A DNA stretch of 64,000 nt from Croceivirga lutea (lineage in GTDB: Bacteria > Bacteroidota > Bacteroidia > Flavobacteriales > Flavobacteriaceae): NCBI RefSeq assembly GCF_014235875.1, contig NZ_JACJUK010000006.1, positions 124,001 through 188,000 of the forward strand, in the 5' to 3' direction. The translations under genes and the position numbers were made by a program. The first letter of the stretch is position 1, and each line of letters starts with the position of its first letter. Of this stretch, positions 1-7,831 are shown in pieces. The notes under the pieces are model-generated. The model ran no database searches. It worked only from the letters and a program-made list of their open reading frames with translations, and was not told the DNA's origin.

Positions 1-2
1 CC

Positions 3-410
3 GTAGAGCAAATGCAAAAAAACGGTTGGGGAAGAATAATTAATGTAGCTTCAATTTCGGTTAAAGAGCCTTTAAACTATTTGGCTCTTTCTAATACTAT
101 TAGAGCAGCTGTGGTTACTTGGGCTAAAGGTTTAGCATCAGATGTGGGTCAATTTGGAATTACAGTAAATAGTATTTTAACTGGTTATTTTGATACTGAA
201 CGTATTGCACAATTAAACGCCAAAAAAGCGGAAAAAATGGGTGTCTCTCAAAATAAAGTTCGTAAAACCATGGAAGAAATGGTTCCTGTAAAACGTATTG
301 GTCAACCAATAGAATATGGCTACCTAGTGGCATTTTTGGCATCAGAAAAAGCTGCTTTTATTACCGGTATTAATATGCCTATAGATGGTGGATTATTAAA
401 ATCATTGTAA
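3..410 (+). CDS. SDR family oxidoreductase, C-terminal part, atypical active site
   Basis: The gene enters from outside the window; the reading frame is open from base 3 and ends at TAA. The 135 visible residues match the second half of a short-chain dehydrogenase/reductase: a GRIINVAS strand, the GITVNSI strand, and a C-terminal INMPIDGG segment typical of FabG-like proteins. The catalytic YxxxK motif is not present in its usual place; the aligned stretch reads LALSNTIR, so Tyr and Lys appear replaced by Leu and Asn. Some FabG-like SDRs carry a similar LSN..R motif. The substrate is unknown, and true 3-oxoacyl-ACP reductase activity is doubtful. The Rossmann NAD(P) motif lies outside the window. 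Confidence 0.85.
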   Translation, partial: VEQMQKNGWGRIINVASISVKEPLNYLALSNTIRAAVVTWAKGLASDVGQFGITVNSILTGYFDTERIAQLNAKKAEKMGVSQNKVRKTMEEMVPVKRIGQPIEYGYLVAFLASEKAAFITGINMPIDGGLLKSL

Positions 411-489
411 CCTATAAAGTTTCTAACTAGTTGTTTGTAAGCAAGAAAAATTGTTAATTTGAAAAAACCAACTACAAACCCAACAATTA

Positions 490-870
490 ATGCCTCCGAT
501 ATTATTTAAAGTTACCAGGGTTTTATTAGCAATTATCTTACTGATTTTTGGTTCGAATAAAATGCTACATTTTCTACCTATGAATATTGAAGCTATACCT
601 ACTGCGGCTTTAGATTTTACTTCATCATTAAAGAATACCTATGCGCTATATCTGATTTCAATACTAGAAATTTTGGCAGCTATAGCATTTTTAACAAATC
701 GCTACGGGGCTTTAATGGCTCTTATTTTAATGAGCATTTCTATTAATGCTTTTCTGTACCATTTATTTTTATTACCACAAGGTTTGGCGCTATCAATAGT
801 ATTTTTAGTTTTTAATATTGTTATATTAATTGGGTATAAAGAGCGGTATACAGAACTATTAAAAGCTTAA
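490..870 (+). CDS. DoxX-like small integral membrane protein
   Basis: A 126-residue, very hydrophobic protein with about four membrane segments (roughly residues 5-22, 48-66, 71-90 and 97-116). The N-terminal LLAIILLIFGSNKMLHF and the spacing of segments resemble the DoxX family of inner-membrane proteins, whose role is poorly defined (some act in redox stress or quinone chemistry). It is preceded by a 79-base gap after the SDR gene and followed by a 114-base gap, so it may be monocistronic. The family call rests on general resemblance; no catalytic residues can be pointed to. Confidence 0.65.
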   Translation: MPPILFKVTRVLLAIILLIFGSNKMLHFLPMNIEAIPTAALDFTSSLKNTYALYLISILEILAAIAFLTNRYGALMALILMSISINAFLYHLFLLPQGLALSIVFLVFNIVILIGYKERYTELLKA

Positions 871-984
871 GTACCTAACAGAAAACATCCATTAACTCAA
901 TGTAAACATTGTTTTACGAGATGGTTGTTTTAAATTTTAGTTTACTCCATTAGTTTGGCTTCATAACTTTTTAATCTAAATATT

Positions 985-1413
985 ATGAAAACTACTACGA
1001 ACTTTACGTCATCTCAATTTGTAATTGCCAAACAACCTATTTTTAATACCTGCCTTATTTTTATTTTTTTACTGTTTTCAAGCTATAGTTTTGCTCAAGA
1101 GAGCTATACGGTTAAAGGTAAAGTGTTAGATGAGCTTAATTCTCCATTAAATGGAGTAAATGTGGTTTTAAAGAATAGCGACGAAGGTGTTGTTACTGAT
1201 ATTGATGGCAATTTTGAATTCTTAAAACCACTACAACTAAATGATGTTTTGGTATTTAGTTATTTGGGTTACGAACCCAAAGAGTATAAGATTCAATCTC
1301 AAAATGAAAAAGAACTAAACATTACCATCCAATTTGAAGTTTCTGATGTTATTTTAATGGGTGCAATTTCCACTGATGAATTATTTTCATCAACAAAAAG
1401 CAAGCAAAATTGA
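985..1413 (+). CDS. secreted protein with a single CarboxypepD_reg-like domain
   Basis: A 142-residue protein. Residues 1-37 look like a long signal peptide ending near SYSFAQ. Residues about 42-120 form one CarboxypepD_reg-like beta-sandwich (YTVKGKVLDE, GVNVVLKNSDEGVVTDIDG, VLVFSYLGYEPKEYKI), the module normally found at the N-terminus of SusC-type TonB-dependent receptors. No plug or barrel follows: it is a stand-alone module with a short tail. Its stop codon overlaps the TTG start of the next gene, so the two are probably translated together. Function unknown; a periplasmic or surface accessory of the transglutaminase-like partner is inference. Confidence 0.7.
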   Translation: MKTTTNFTSSQFVIAKQPIFNTCLIFIFLLFSSYSFAQESYTVKGKVLDELNSPLNGVNVVLKNSDEGVVTDIDGNFEFLKPLQLNDVLVFSYLGYEPKEYKIQSQNEKELNITIQFEVSDVILMGAISTDELFSSTKSKQN

Positions 1414-2441
1414 ATTTTGTTTTTTCTAAAAAACTAAAGCTCTTTTTAATTCTATTGAATTTACATAGTATAATGTACGCTCAGCATGAGGAAAAAACCA
1501 ATACGGTTTTTGCTCGTGCTGATAGTATAGCCGCTACCTATGAGGCTTCTGCGATTGAAAACCTGCCAGTTTTAGTTCATAATTTAACTGCTAACCTTGC
1601 CTCAAAAAAAGAAAAATTTAGAGCAATATATATGTGGGTAAGTACTCATATAAAAAATGACTATTACGCTTATGAAAGAGTCAAGAAAAATCATCAAAAA
1701 TTTTCTGAGGATACTACAGCATTTTTAAAGTGGAATAGCAAACAATTTTTTAAAGCCTTAAGAAATATTAGAAAACACCAGAAAGCGAGCTGTACTGGTT
1801 ATGCCTACTTAATACAACATATGGCACAGCTAGCTAATATTGAGTGTGTAATAGTAAATGGCTATGGTAAAACAGCAACTACCTTAACGTACGAGAATAG
1901 TCTACCTAACCATTCATGGAACGCCGTTTTCTTAGAAAACAAATGGTACTTATGTGATGCAACTTGGTCTGCCGGAAAAGTGGTATTCGACGAAGGACTA
2001 CCTAGATTTGAATTTGATTATAATGACGGTTTTTTTTTGGCTGAACCATCACAATTTGCCTTAAATCATTATCCGCTGAAAAAGGATTGGCTTTTGCTTA
2101 ATGAGCCACTATCTTTTGAAGATTTTGTAGAGAGACCATTAGTTTACAACTATGCATTTCAATTTGGAATCTCTCCTATTAAGCCTTTAAAAATGCATAA
2201 TAACATTAAGTTTGGCACCCCTTTTAAAATAAAGCTGAACACGAGAGAATCTATAAAATATGACCTTCAGTTACGCATTTTTAAAAATGGCAATAGCACA
2301 ACAGCAAATCCTAAGATTACCGTTATCAACGATGAAATTAGTATTACCCATACTTTTTTAAAAACTGGCTTGTATGATATTCACCTTTTATATAATGAAA
2401 AGCCTATTGTTACTTATGTCTTAGAAGTGTATAAAAATTAA
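1410..2441 (+). CDS. secreted transglutaminase-like domain protein
   Basis: A 343-residue protein starting at TTG, which overlaps the previous stop (TTGA). The TTG is favoured because the residues after it form a signal peptide ending at MYAQ. The transglutaminase-like papain fold spans roughly residues 60-190 with a visible triad: Cys128 (ASCTGYAY), His168 (PNHSWNAV) and Asp183 (LCDATWS). Such proteins in Bacteroidota are predicted periplasmic proteases or cross-linking enzymes. The C-terminal 130 residues look like a beta-rich domain with no recognised family. It forms a two-gene unit with the upstream CarboxypepD_reg protein. The substrate cannot be inferred. Confidence 0.8.
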   Translation: MNFVFSKKLKLFLILLNLHSIMYAQHEEKTNTVFARADSIAATYEASAIENLPVLVHNLTANLASKKEKFRAIYMWVSTHIKNDYYAYERVKKNHQKFSEDTTAFLKWNSKQFFKALRNIRKHQKASCTGYAYLIQHMAQLANIECVIVNGYGKTATTLTYENSLPNHSWNAVFLENKWYLCDATWSAGKVVFDEGLPRFEFDYNDGFFLAEPSQFALNHYPLKKDWLLLNEPLSFEDFVERPLVYNYAFQFGISPIKPLKMHNNIKFGTPFKIKLNTRESIKYDLQLRIFKNGNSTTANPKITVINDEISITHTFLKTGLYDIHLLYNEKPIVTYVLEVYKN

Positions 2442-2462
2442 TGAGAGAATATAAAGTAAGCG

Positions 2463-3185
2463 CTAGAAACTCATTTTATCTTTAAACAAATAAGATTGCC
2501 TTCTAGAAACTTCAATTTCATCTCCATTTTTCATTGTTAATTTTAATTTGCCATTAAACCAAGGCACAACATTATCAATAAAATTAGTATTGATTAGCTG
2601 TTGCCTATTTACTCTGAAAAACGTTGTTTCTGGTAATTTATCTTCAATTTGATTTAAAGATTTATAAAGTAAAGGTTTTTGGTCATCGAAGAATACACGT
2701 GTATAATTTCCTTCAATTTCGAAATGCGATATTTTTCCAATTTTTAAAAGCCAGCACTTTTCTCCATCCTTAATAAAAATCTGACTGTTTTCATTGAGCT
2801 TTTTAGCTTCGGTTACTTCAGTTTTACCTTCTAGCTTTTCTTTAGCTTTAGCAATAGCCAAATCAAATCTCTTTTGATTTATCGGCTTCAATAAATAGTC
2901 TAAGGCGTTGTATTCAAAAGATTTTATGGCATACTCATCAAAAGCTGTGGTAAAAATGGTTATAGGCACCTCATCTAGCACTTCTAAAAGTTCAAAACCA
3001 TCTTTTTCTGGCATATTAATATCTAGAAATAAAACATCAGGATTTGTACTTTTAATAAGTTCTACTCCTAAATCAACATTCTCAGCTTCTCCTAAAAGTT
3101 CTACATCAGTATGAGATTTAAGCAACTCTTTGAGCTCATTACGGGCAAGCCTTGAATCTTCTACTATTACTGCTTTAATATTCAT
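2463..3185 (-). CDS. LytTR-family response regulator
   Basis: A 240-residue cytoplasmic regulator. The receiver domain covers about residues 1-120, with acidic pocket E9/D10, phospho-acceptor Asp55 (VLFLDINMP) and the DYLLKPI lysine. The LytTR DNA-binding domain covers about 140-240 (IFIKDGEKCWLL, RVNRQQLIN, LTMKNGDEIEVSRRQ). The gene overlaps the kinase gene by 4 bases (ATGA), so the pair is co-translated. This is the usual LytS/LytR-type two-component arrangement. Targets are unknown; autoregulation of the operon with the two small membrane proteins is plausible. Confidence 0.93.
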   Translation of the reverse strand: MNIKAVIVEDSRLARNELKELLKSHTDVELLGEAENVDLGVELIKSTNPDVLFLDINMPEKDGFELLEVLDEVPITIFTTAFDEYAIKSFEYNALDYLLKPINQKRFDLAIAKAKEKLEGKTEVTEAKKLNENSQIFIKDGEKCWLLKIGKISHFEIEGNYTRVFFDDQKPLLYKSLNQIEDKLPETTFFRVNRQQLINTNFIDNVVPWFNGKLKLTMKNGDEIEVSRRQSYLFKDKMSF

Positions 3186-4240
3186 AAGACCGGAATATTT
3201 ATTACTGCAACAACATGATTGTCTTCTTCAAACAATTTAAAATTAGCCTTTTCACCATAAAGTAATAAGAGTCGCTCTTTTATATTTTTTAAACCTAATT
3301 GTGTAGAATCTTTACTAATTTTTAAACGCCCAGAATTTTTTACGATAATTTGTAATTCTTGATTTTCTTTTTTGGTGATTAGTTTTATTTCTCCACCATC
3401 TTTCAAATTTGCTATACCATGCTTTGCAGCATTCTCTACCAATAACTGTATAATCATTGGTGGAATTTGAATTGTTAAAGTGTTTTGGTCAATTTCTTTC
3501 TTAAAATCTAGGCGGTCTTCGAACTGTATTTTAGATAGCGCAATGTAATTGTCTACCATTTCTAATTCTTCTTCTAAGGCTATACCATTACTGCTGTTTT
3601 TAGTTAAGGAGTAACGGAGCATCTCTGAAAGTTTTGTTAGCATCTCTCTAGACTTTTCTACATCTTCTAACATTAATCCTCGTATGTTGTTTAGACTGTT
3701 AAACATAAAATGTGGATTAATCTGCCCTTTTAGCGTGTTTAATTGCGCTTGTTTTAAGGTAGTATTAAGCTCTAAACGTTCAATTCTATTTTTGTTTAAT
3801 CGCAAAAAAAGTTTGATTACTAAATAACATACTGTCCAAGCTACAATTATAAAAATTGAGTTTAAAATAAGTACCCAAACACTATCAAAAGCTTTGAATA
3901 AACTAAGTTCAACATCATTTAATGGTGGTCCTAACTTTGCATATAAATAACCAAAAACAAAGTTTAGTCCTCCATAAATTACAGAACCCACCAAACAAGC
4001 TAGAATTACTTTAGTAAAAACCTTAAATGTAAAATCATCAAAGGTTAGGTGTTTTCTTAAAAACAAGCGTATTAAAGTAGTTGATAAAATGCCTGTAAAC
4101 ATACCTACGGCAGCATTAAACAGTACAAATTCAAAACTTAATTTTTTAAGAAAAAAGAAGGATATAATATTTAGAAAGCCCCAACCAAATAGTTGAAGGC
4201 TCCAAAAAACAAGATTGCGGTTTTTTTCTAAAAAATTCAT
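3182..4240 (-). CDS. LytS-type sensor histidine kinase
   Basis: A 352-residue inner-membrane kinase. Four membrane segments lie in residues 10-145, followed by a short coiled linker and the His_kinase (PF06580-type) domain with phospho-acceptor His177 in INPHFMFNSLNNIRG. The HATPase domain follows, with an N-box around PPMIIQLLVENAAKHG and a G-box near TQLGLKNIKERL. There is no periplasmic sensor domain, so the signal is probably sensed within or close to the membrane. It is third in a four-gene operon, 19 bases after the 95-residue membrane protein, and overlaps the regulator gene. Confidence 0.92.
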   Translation of the reverse strand: MNFLEKNRNLVFWSLQLFGWGFLNIISFFFLKKLSFEFVLFNAAVGMFTGILSTTLIRLFLRKHLTFDDFTFKVFTKVILACLVGSVIYGGLNFVFGYLYAKLGPPLNDVELSLFKAFDSVWVLILNSIFIIVAWTVCYLVIKLFLRLNKNRIERLELNTTLKQAQLNTLKGQINPHFMFNSLNNIRGLMLEDVEKSREMLTKLSEMLRYSLTKNSSNGIALEEELEMVDNYIALSKIQFEDRLDFKKEIDQNTLTIQIPPMIIQLLVENAAKHGIANLKDGGEIKLITKKENQELQIIVKNSGRLKISKDSTQLGLKNIKERLLLLYGEKANFKLFEEDNHVVAVINIPVL

Positions 4241-4259
4241 TTAACTACAGCAAAATAAA

Positions 4260-4547
4260 TTAATGAGTCCAAAGATAAATCAGTTTTCCTACTGTAAATC
4301 CTAAACCAAAAAGCACCAAGGTCAAAAATGCGGTTATACCCAATAATTTGCTTTTATTTTTCTTAGTAATATAACAACTCACTAACTTTTTTCGGTCTTT
4401 CAAAAATGCAAAAATCAATGTGATTATGGCACCTAACACCAGTATCGTAGATATGATTAATTTACCGTTTTGTACCCGTGATAAAATAGCAGAAGCTATT
4501 AATATTGCCGCTGCTATATAAAGTGCTTTTTTTATACTCCAGTTCAT
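4260..4547 (-). CDS. small membrane protein of unknown function (second gene of LytS/LytTR operon)
   Basis: A 95-residue protein with three predicted membrane segments (about residues 8-22, 28-48 and 67-88) and a basic loop between segments two and three (KDRKKLVSCYITKKNKSK). Its start overlaps the stop of the preceding small gene by one base (TAATG), which indicates translational coupling. No family is recognised. Its position ahead of a kinase with no extracytoplasmic sensor makes it a candidate accessory or target of the two-component system; that is inference from context only. Confidence 0.7.
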   Translation of the reverse strand: MNWSIKKALYIAAAILIASAILSRVQNGKLIISTILVLGAIITLIFAFLKDRKKLVSCYITKKNKSKLLGITAFLTLVLFGLGFTVGKLIYLWTH

Positions 4548-4738
4548 TAGTTTTTTATTTTAAGAGTCTCTGTTTCTTCGTTATGCAACACAACCGACCC
4601 TATTAAGGTTAAACCTACGTAAAGGGTAAATAGTTGATTGTTTAAATTGTTTAATACTACTGCGGCTATTATACCGGTTATTGTAGTTAAGGCTCCAATT
4701 GCTAATACAGTTTTTTTAACGTTGTCCATTTTTTTCAT
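4547..4738 (-). CDS. small membrane protein of unknown function (first gene of LytS/LytTR operon)
   Basis: A 63-residue protein with two hydrophobic segments (about residues 9-27 and 34-49) and a charged tail, HNEETETLKIKN. Met1 or Met4 could be the start. It leads the operon small protein 1 - small protein 2 - kinase - regulator, with a one-base overlap to the next gene. No family is recognised. The consistent coupling supports real expression despite its size. Confidence 0.65.
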   Translation of the reverse strand: MKKMDNVKKTVLAIGALTTITGIIAAVVLNNLNNQLFTLYVGLTLIGSVVLHNEETETLKIKN

Positions 4739-4936
4739 GATTGTAATTTTTAATTGATTGTGATTTACATGCGTTGATTCTCTGTTACAAGAATATGCTA
4801 CTTACTATTGTTATTATAATTTTTGCTATTGCTACCATGAGTAGTTGTTTTTAATTACGATGTAAAAGTATGGGCAACTAGCTTTGAAAGAAAGTAAATT
4901 ATGACGAACGGTAGCAGAGAATTACTGAACGGTAAA
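4739..4936 (-). promoter_or_regulatory. intergenic region upstream of the four-gene two-component operon
   Basis: About 200 bases of A+T-rich sequence between the operon start and the end of the DUF4136-like gene. It must hold the operon promoter on the minus strand, but I find no perfect TAnnTTTG box and no clear terminator hairpin. Confidence 0.35.
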
Positions 4937-5464
4937 CTACTTAGACTCAGGTGGAAATTTACTTAAAGCTTTAATTACAATTTTTCTAAGTACCTGTTCT
5001 CTAGACAATGGCGTAGTTTTTTCTTTATAATTAGAAGTTGTGTTTGCTTGCCAAATAAGTGCATTGCGGTCTGTGTCTACAAAATCTATTAGAATATTTC
5101 GTTTAAGGGAAGATGCCCCTATTGGAATACCTACAGATACTCCGCCACCCACATTGCCACCAGTACCACCGACTCCAACACCTACAGAATTAGAAGGTGA
5201 GTTTTGGTAAACTTCACTTTTAATATTTATAAGAAAACTTGGTTCTTCATCTAGTCGATAACCACGATTGGCTAAAACAGAATCTAAAACATGAAAAAGT
5301 CTTTTTTCATCGAGTTGGCTTAATCCAGAGTGCATCTCTGCAAAATAATTATAAGTAGCATAATTAGAGAAATCAATTTCCTTCTCATAATCATAATTTA
5401 CTTTTACGCTACTACAAGAATGTAATAGTAAAAAAGTTAAGAATAAAAGAAATGCATACTTCAT
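4937..5464 (-). CDS. DUF4136-like lipoprotein
   Basis: A 175-residue protein with a lipoprotein signal: a hydrophobic N-terminus ending in the lipobox LLHSC, with Cys17 as the lipidated residue. The body matches the pattern of DUF4136 proteins: an early FSNYATYNYF strand, a helix beginning QLDEKRLFHVLDSVLANRGY, a glycine-rich loop (residues about 95-118) and a final NILIDFVDT...LIWQANTT strand. It is likely anchored in the outer membrane facing the periplasm. No biochemical role is known to me. It stands alone, transcribed in the same direction as its neighbours but with gaps on both sides. Confidence 0.8.
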   Translation of the reverse strand: MKYAFLLFLTFLLLHSCSSVKVNYDYEKEIDFSNYATYNYFAEMHSGLSQLDEKRLFHVLDSVLANRGYRLDEEPSFLINIKSEVYQNSPSNSVGVGVGGTGGNVGGGVSVGIPIGASSLKRNILIDFVDTDRNALIWQANTTSNYKEKTTPLSREQVLRKIVIKALSKFPPESK

Positions 5465-5524
5465 AATCTTAAGTGCTTGCTTAAAGTTACAAAGTTTGAC
5501 TTTAGGAAATAAGAGATTTTAAGA

Positions 5525-6526
5525 CTATTCGTTTAAGAGCTTCCAGAGTACATCTTTAAGTTCTTGCAACCCTTTTTGGGCTACTGAGGAAATAAACAAA
5601 CAAGGAATATCCTTTAAATCTTCTCTGAGAATGGCGTCCATTTCAGTAATGAGCTCTTCGTCTAACATATCTGACTTAGAAATAGCTACCAGGCGTTGTT
5701 TATCTGACAATTCAGGATTATATCTTCGAAGTTCATCTAGTAAAATTTCATACTCTTTAGAGATATCTTTACTATCTGCTGGAATCAAAAAAAGTAAGGT
5801 AGCATTGCGCTCTATATGCCTTAAAAAATAATGCCCTAAACCTTTACCTTCTGCTGCTCCTTCAATTATACCCGGAATATCAGCCATTACAAAACTTCTA
5901 TAATCTCGGTATTGTACTATTCCTAGATTTGGTTTTAATGTAGTAAACTCATAGTCTGCAATCTTGGGTTTTGCTGAAGTTAACACTGATAATAATGTAG
6001 ATTTTCCGGCATTTGGGAAACCAACCAAACCCACATCTGCCAACACCTTTAGTTCTAAAGTTAAATCAGTTTCTTTGCCCTCTGTTCCCGGTTGTGCGTA
6101 ACGCGGAGTTTGGCGGGTAGCGCTTTTAAAATGCCAATTACCTCTACCACCTAAACCACCTTCTGCAACTATTTTTTCTTCACCGTTCTCAGTAATTTCA
6201 AAAAGAATGGCATTAGATTCTGTATCTCTAACAACTGTTCCTAAAGGCACTTCTAAATAAACATCTTGTCCATTAGCGCCGGTACTGCGTTGTTTACCAC
6301 CATGGGCGCCATGACCTGCTTTAAAATGACGTTGAAATTTGTAATGTACAAGTGTCCAAAGGTTCTCATTACCCTTAATAATTACATGCCCTCCACGACC
6401 ACCATCTCCTCCATCTGGCCCGCCCATGGCTACAAATTTTTCTCTTCGCAAATGCGTAGAGCCTTTACCTCCGTTACCAGAAGCCACATGTACTTTTACA
6501 TAATCAACAAAATTTCCTTCAGTCAT
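5525..6526 (-). CDS. obg: GTPase Obg/CgtA
   Basis: A 333-residue essential GTPase that associates with the 50S ribosomal subunit and links ribosome assembly to growth and stringent response. The glycine-rich Obg fold spans residues about 1-158 ([24 protein letters not shown]). The G domain has the P-loop GFPNAGKST, switch [16 protein letters not shown], and SKSD as the G4 motif. It ends soon after the G domain, so the long variable C-terminal domain of E. coli or B. subtilis Obg is absent, which is normal in Bacteroidota. It lies 82 bases downstream of the HPRT-Adk gene on the same strand. Confidence 0.97.
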   Translation of the reverse strand: MTEGNFVDYVKVHVASGNGGKGSTHLRREKFVAMGGPDGGDGGRGGHVIIKGNENLWTLVHYKFQRHFKAGHGAHGGKQRSTGANGQDVYLEVPLGTVVRDTESNAILFEITENGEEKIVAEGGLGGRGNWHFKSATRQTPRYAQPGTEGKETDLTLELKVLADVGLVGFPNAGKSTLLSVLTSAKPKIADYEFTTLKPNLGIVQYRDYRSFVMADIPGIIEGAAEGKGLGHYFLRHIERNATLLFLIPADSKDISKEYEILLDELRRYNPELSDKQRLVAISKSDMLDEELITEMDAILREDLKDIPCLFISSVAQKGLQELKDVLWKLLNE

Positions 6527-6608
6527 TGCGTACCATATGTCTTTCCTACAAAAAGCAGAAATGGTTTATTAAATGTAATTGTTTCCTGAACTAACAGAAA
6601 TTAAAAGG

Positions 6609-7715
6609 TTATAGAGAATCTATAACTTTACTCAAACGTTCTGTAATCTCAGTAATATCACCAATGCCGTTTACAGCATGGAACTTACCTTGCCCTTCGT
6701 AGTAATTTTTTAAAGGCGCCGTTTTTTGATTGTACTCATCAAAACGATTTCTAATTTTTGATTCGTCTTGGTCATCGCTTCTACCACTTGCTTTGCCTCT
6801 TTCTAACAGTCTTGCTACCAATATCTCGTCATCAGCTTCTAATGCAATTGTAGCATTCACCTGCATATCTTTACTTTCTAAAAAGTTATCTAAGGCTTCT
6901 GCTTGCGCTGTAGTTCTTGGAAAACCATCAAAAATAAAACCTGCGGCTTCTGAATTTTTTTCCACCTCATCTTGCAACATTTTTATAGTCACCTCATCTG
7001 GCACTAAATCACCATTGTCAATGAAAGATTTGGCTAGCTTACCTAGTTCAGTTCCGTTTTTAATGTTATATCTAAAAACATCGCCGGTAGAAATGTGTTT
7101 AAGATTGTATTTCTCTTTTAAAAATCCTGCTTGGGTACCTTTACCTGCTCCAGGTTTTCCAAAAAGCACAAGGTTAATCATATTTGTATGGTTTAATTGG
7201 TATACTTCTTTTAAATTTCGACCCAACTCATTGTAATCTAAACCATAGCCTACAATAAATTTGTTGGGTATTTCTATGCCTACGTAATCAATAGCATATT
7301 CGCCATTGTAAACATCTGGCTTATAAAACAATGAGGCTATTTTAAATTCTTTTACATTGGTATCTGAAAACAAATGCACAAGCTGTTGTAGTGTTCTACC
7401 AGTGTCTATAATATCCTCAATAATAATTACACTTTTACCCTCAATGTCTTCTGAAACATCTAACAATGTTTCAACAATACCTGTAGAAGTTAAGCCTTGG
7501 TAAGAACTCAATTTAACAAAACTAACCTCACAATCATAGGGGTAATGTTTCATTAAATCTGAAACAAACATAAAAGCACCGTTAAGCACTCCAACAAAAA
7601 GTGGCGTCTCATTTTTATAGTCTTCGGCAATTTGCAAAGCAATTTTTTTGACGGCTTCTTGTATCTCACCTTCACTCAAAAAGGGCTTAAATTGTTTGTC
7701 GTGTAGCTTTATCAA
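6609..7715 (-). CDS. adk: fused hypoxanthine phosphoribosyltransferase - adenylate kinase
   Basis: A 368-residue bifunctional protein. Residues 1-178 are a purine phosphoribosyltransferase with the PRPP motif VIIIEDIIDTGRTL; residues 179-368 are adenylate kinase with P-loop GKPGAGKGTQ and the LID arginines. It couples purine salvage (hypoxanthine to IMP) with AMP/ADP interconversion. I place the start at TTG 7715, giving MIKLHDKQF, because a -7 box (TATATTTG on the minus strand, 7741-7748) lies just upstream; the in-frame ATG at 7784 would precede that promoter and adds 23 residues of unlikely sequence. It is divergent from purKE, another purine locus. The fusion is known in Flavobacteriia. 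Confidence 0.93.
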   Translation of the reverse strand: MIKLHDKQFKPFLSEGEIQEAVKKIALQIAEDYKNETPLFVGVLNGAFMFVSDLMKHYPYDCEVSFVKLSSYQGLTSTGIVETLLDVSEDIEGKSVIIIEDIIDTGRTLQQLVHLFSDTNVKEFKIASLFYKPDVYNGEYAIDYVGIEIPNKFIVGYGLDYNELGRNLKEVYQLNHTNMINLVLFGKPGAGKGTQAGFLKEKYNLKHISTGDVFRYNIKNGTELGKLAKSFIDNGDLVPDEVTIKMLQDEVEKNSEAAGFIFDGFPRTTAQAEALDNFLESKDMQVNATIALEADDEILVARLLERGKASGRSDDQDESKIRNRFDEYNQKTAPLKNYYEGQGKFHAVNGIGDITEITERLSKVIDSL

Positions 7716-7740
7716 AGTATTCTGGTAGTTTGAAGGTTGG

Positions 7741-7748
7741 CAAATATA
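7741..7748 (-). promoter_or_regulatory. -7 box for the HPRT-Adk gene
   Basis: The minus strand reads TATATTTG, a perfect TAnnTTTG match, about 26 bases upstream of the TTG start. No convincing -33 TTTG is seen at the usual spacing. Confidence 0.55.
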
Positions 7749-7804
7749 CGCTTTTTGATGTGTTCTTTTTATGGAGATTACCAACTCATTTCTTTAAATC
7801 ACCC

Positions 7805-7812
7805 TATTTTTG
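7805..7812 (+). promoter_or_regulatory. -7 box for purKE
   Basis: TATTTTTG matches TAnnTTTG and ends 19 bases before the purK ATG at 7832. With the box on the opposite strand at 7741-7748 it forms a compact divergent promoter region for two purine loci. Confidence 0.55.
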
Positions 7813-7831
7813 TAACTATTCTTGTTGCTAT

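Noticed and set aside
7716-7784. Longer ATG start for the HPRT-Adk fusion
   Set aside because: It lies upstream of the -7 box at 7741-7748, and the extra residues do not resemble the family.
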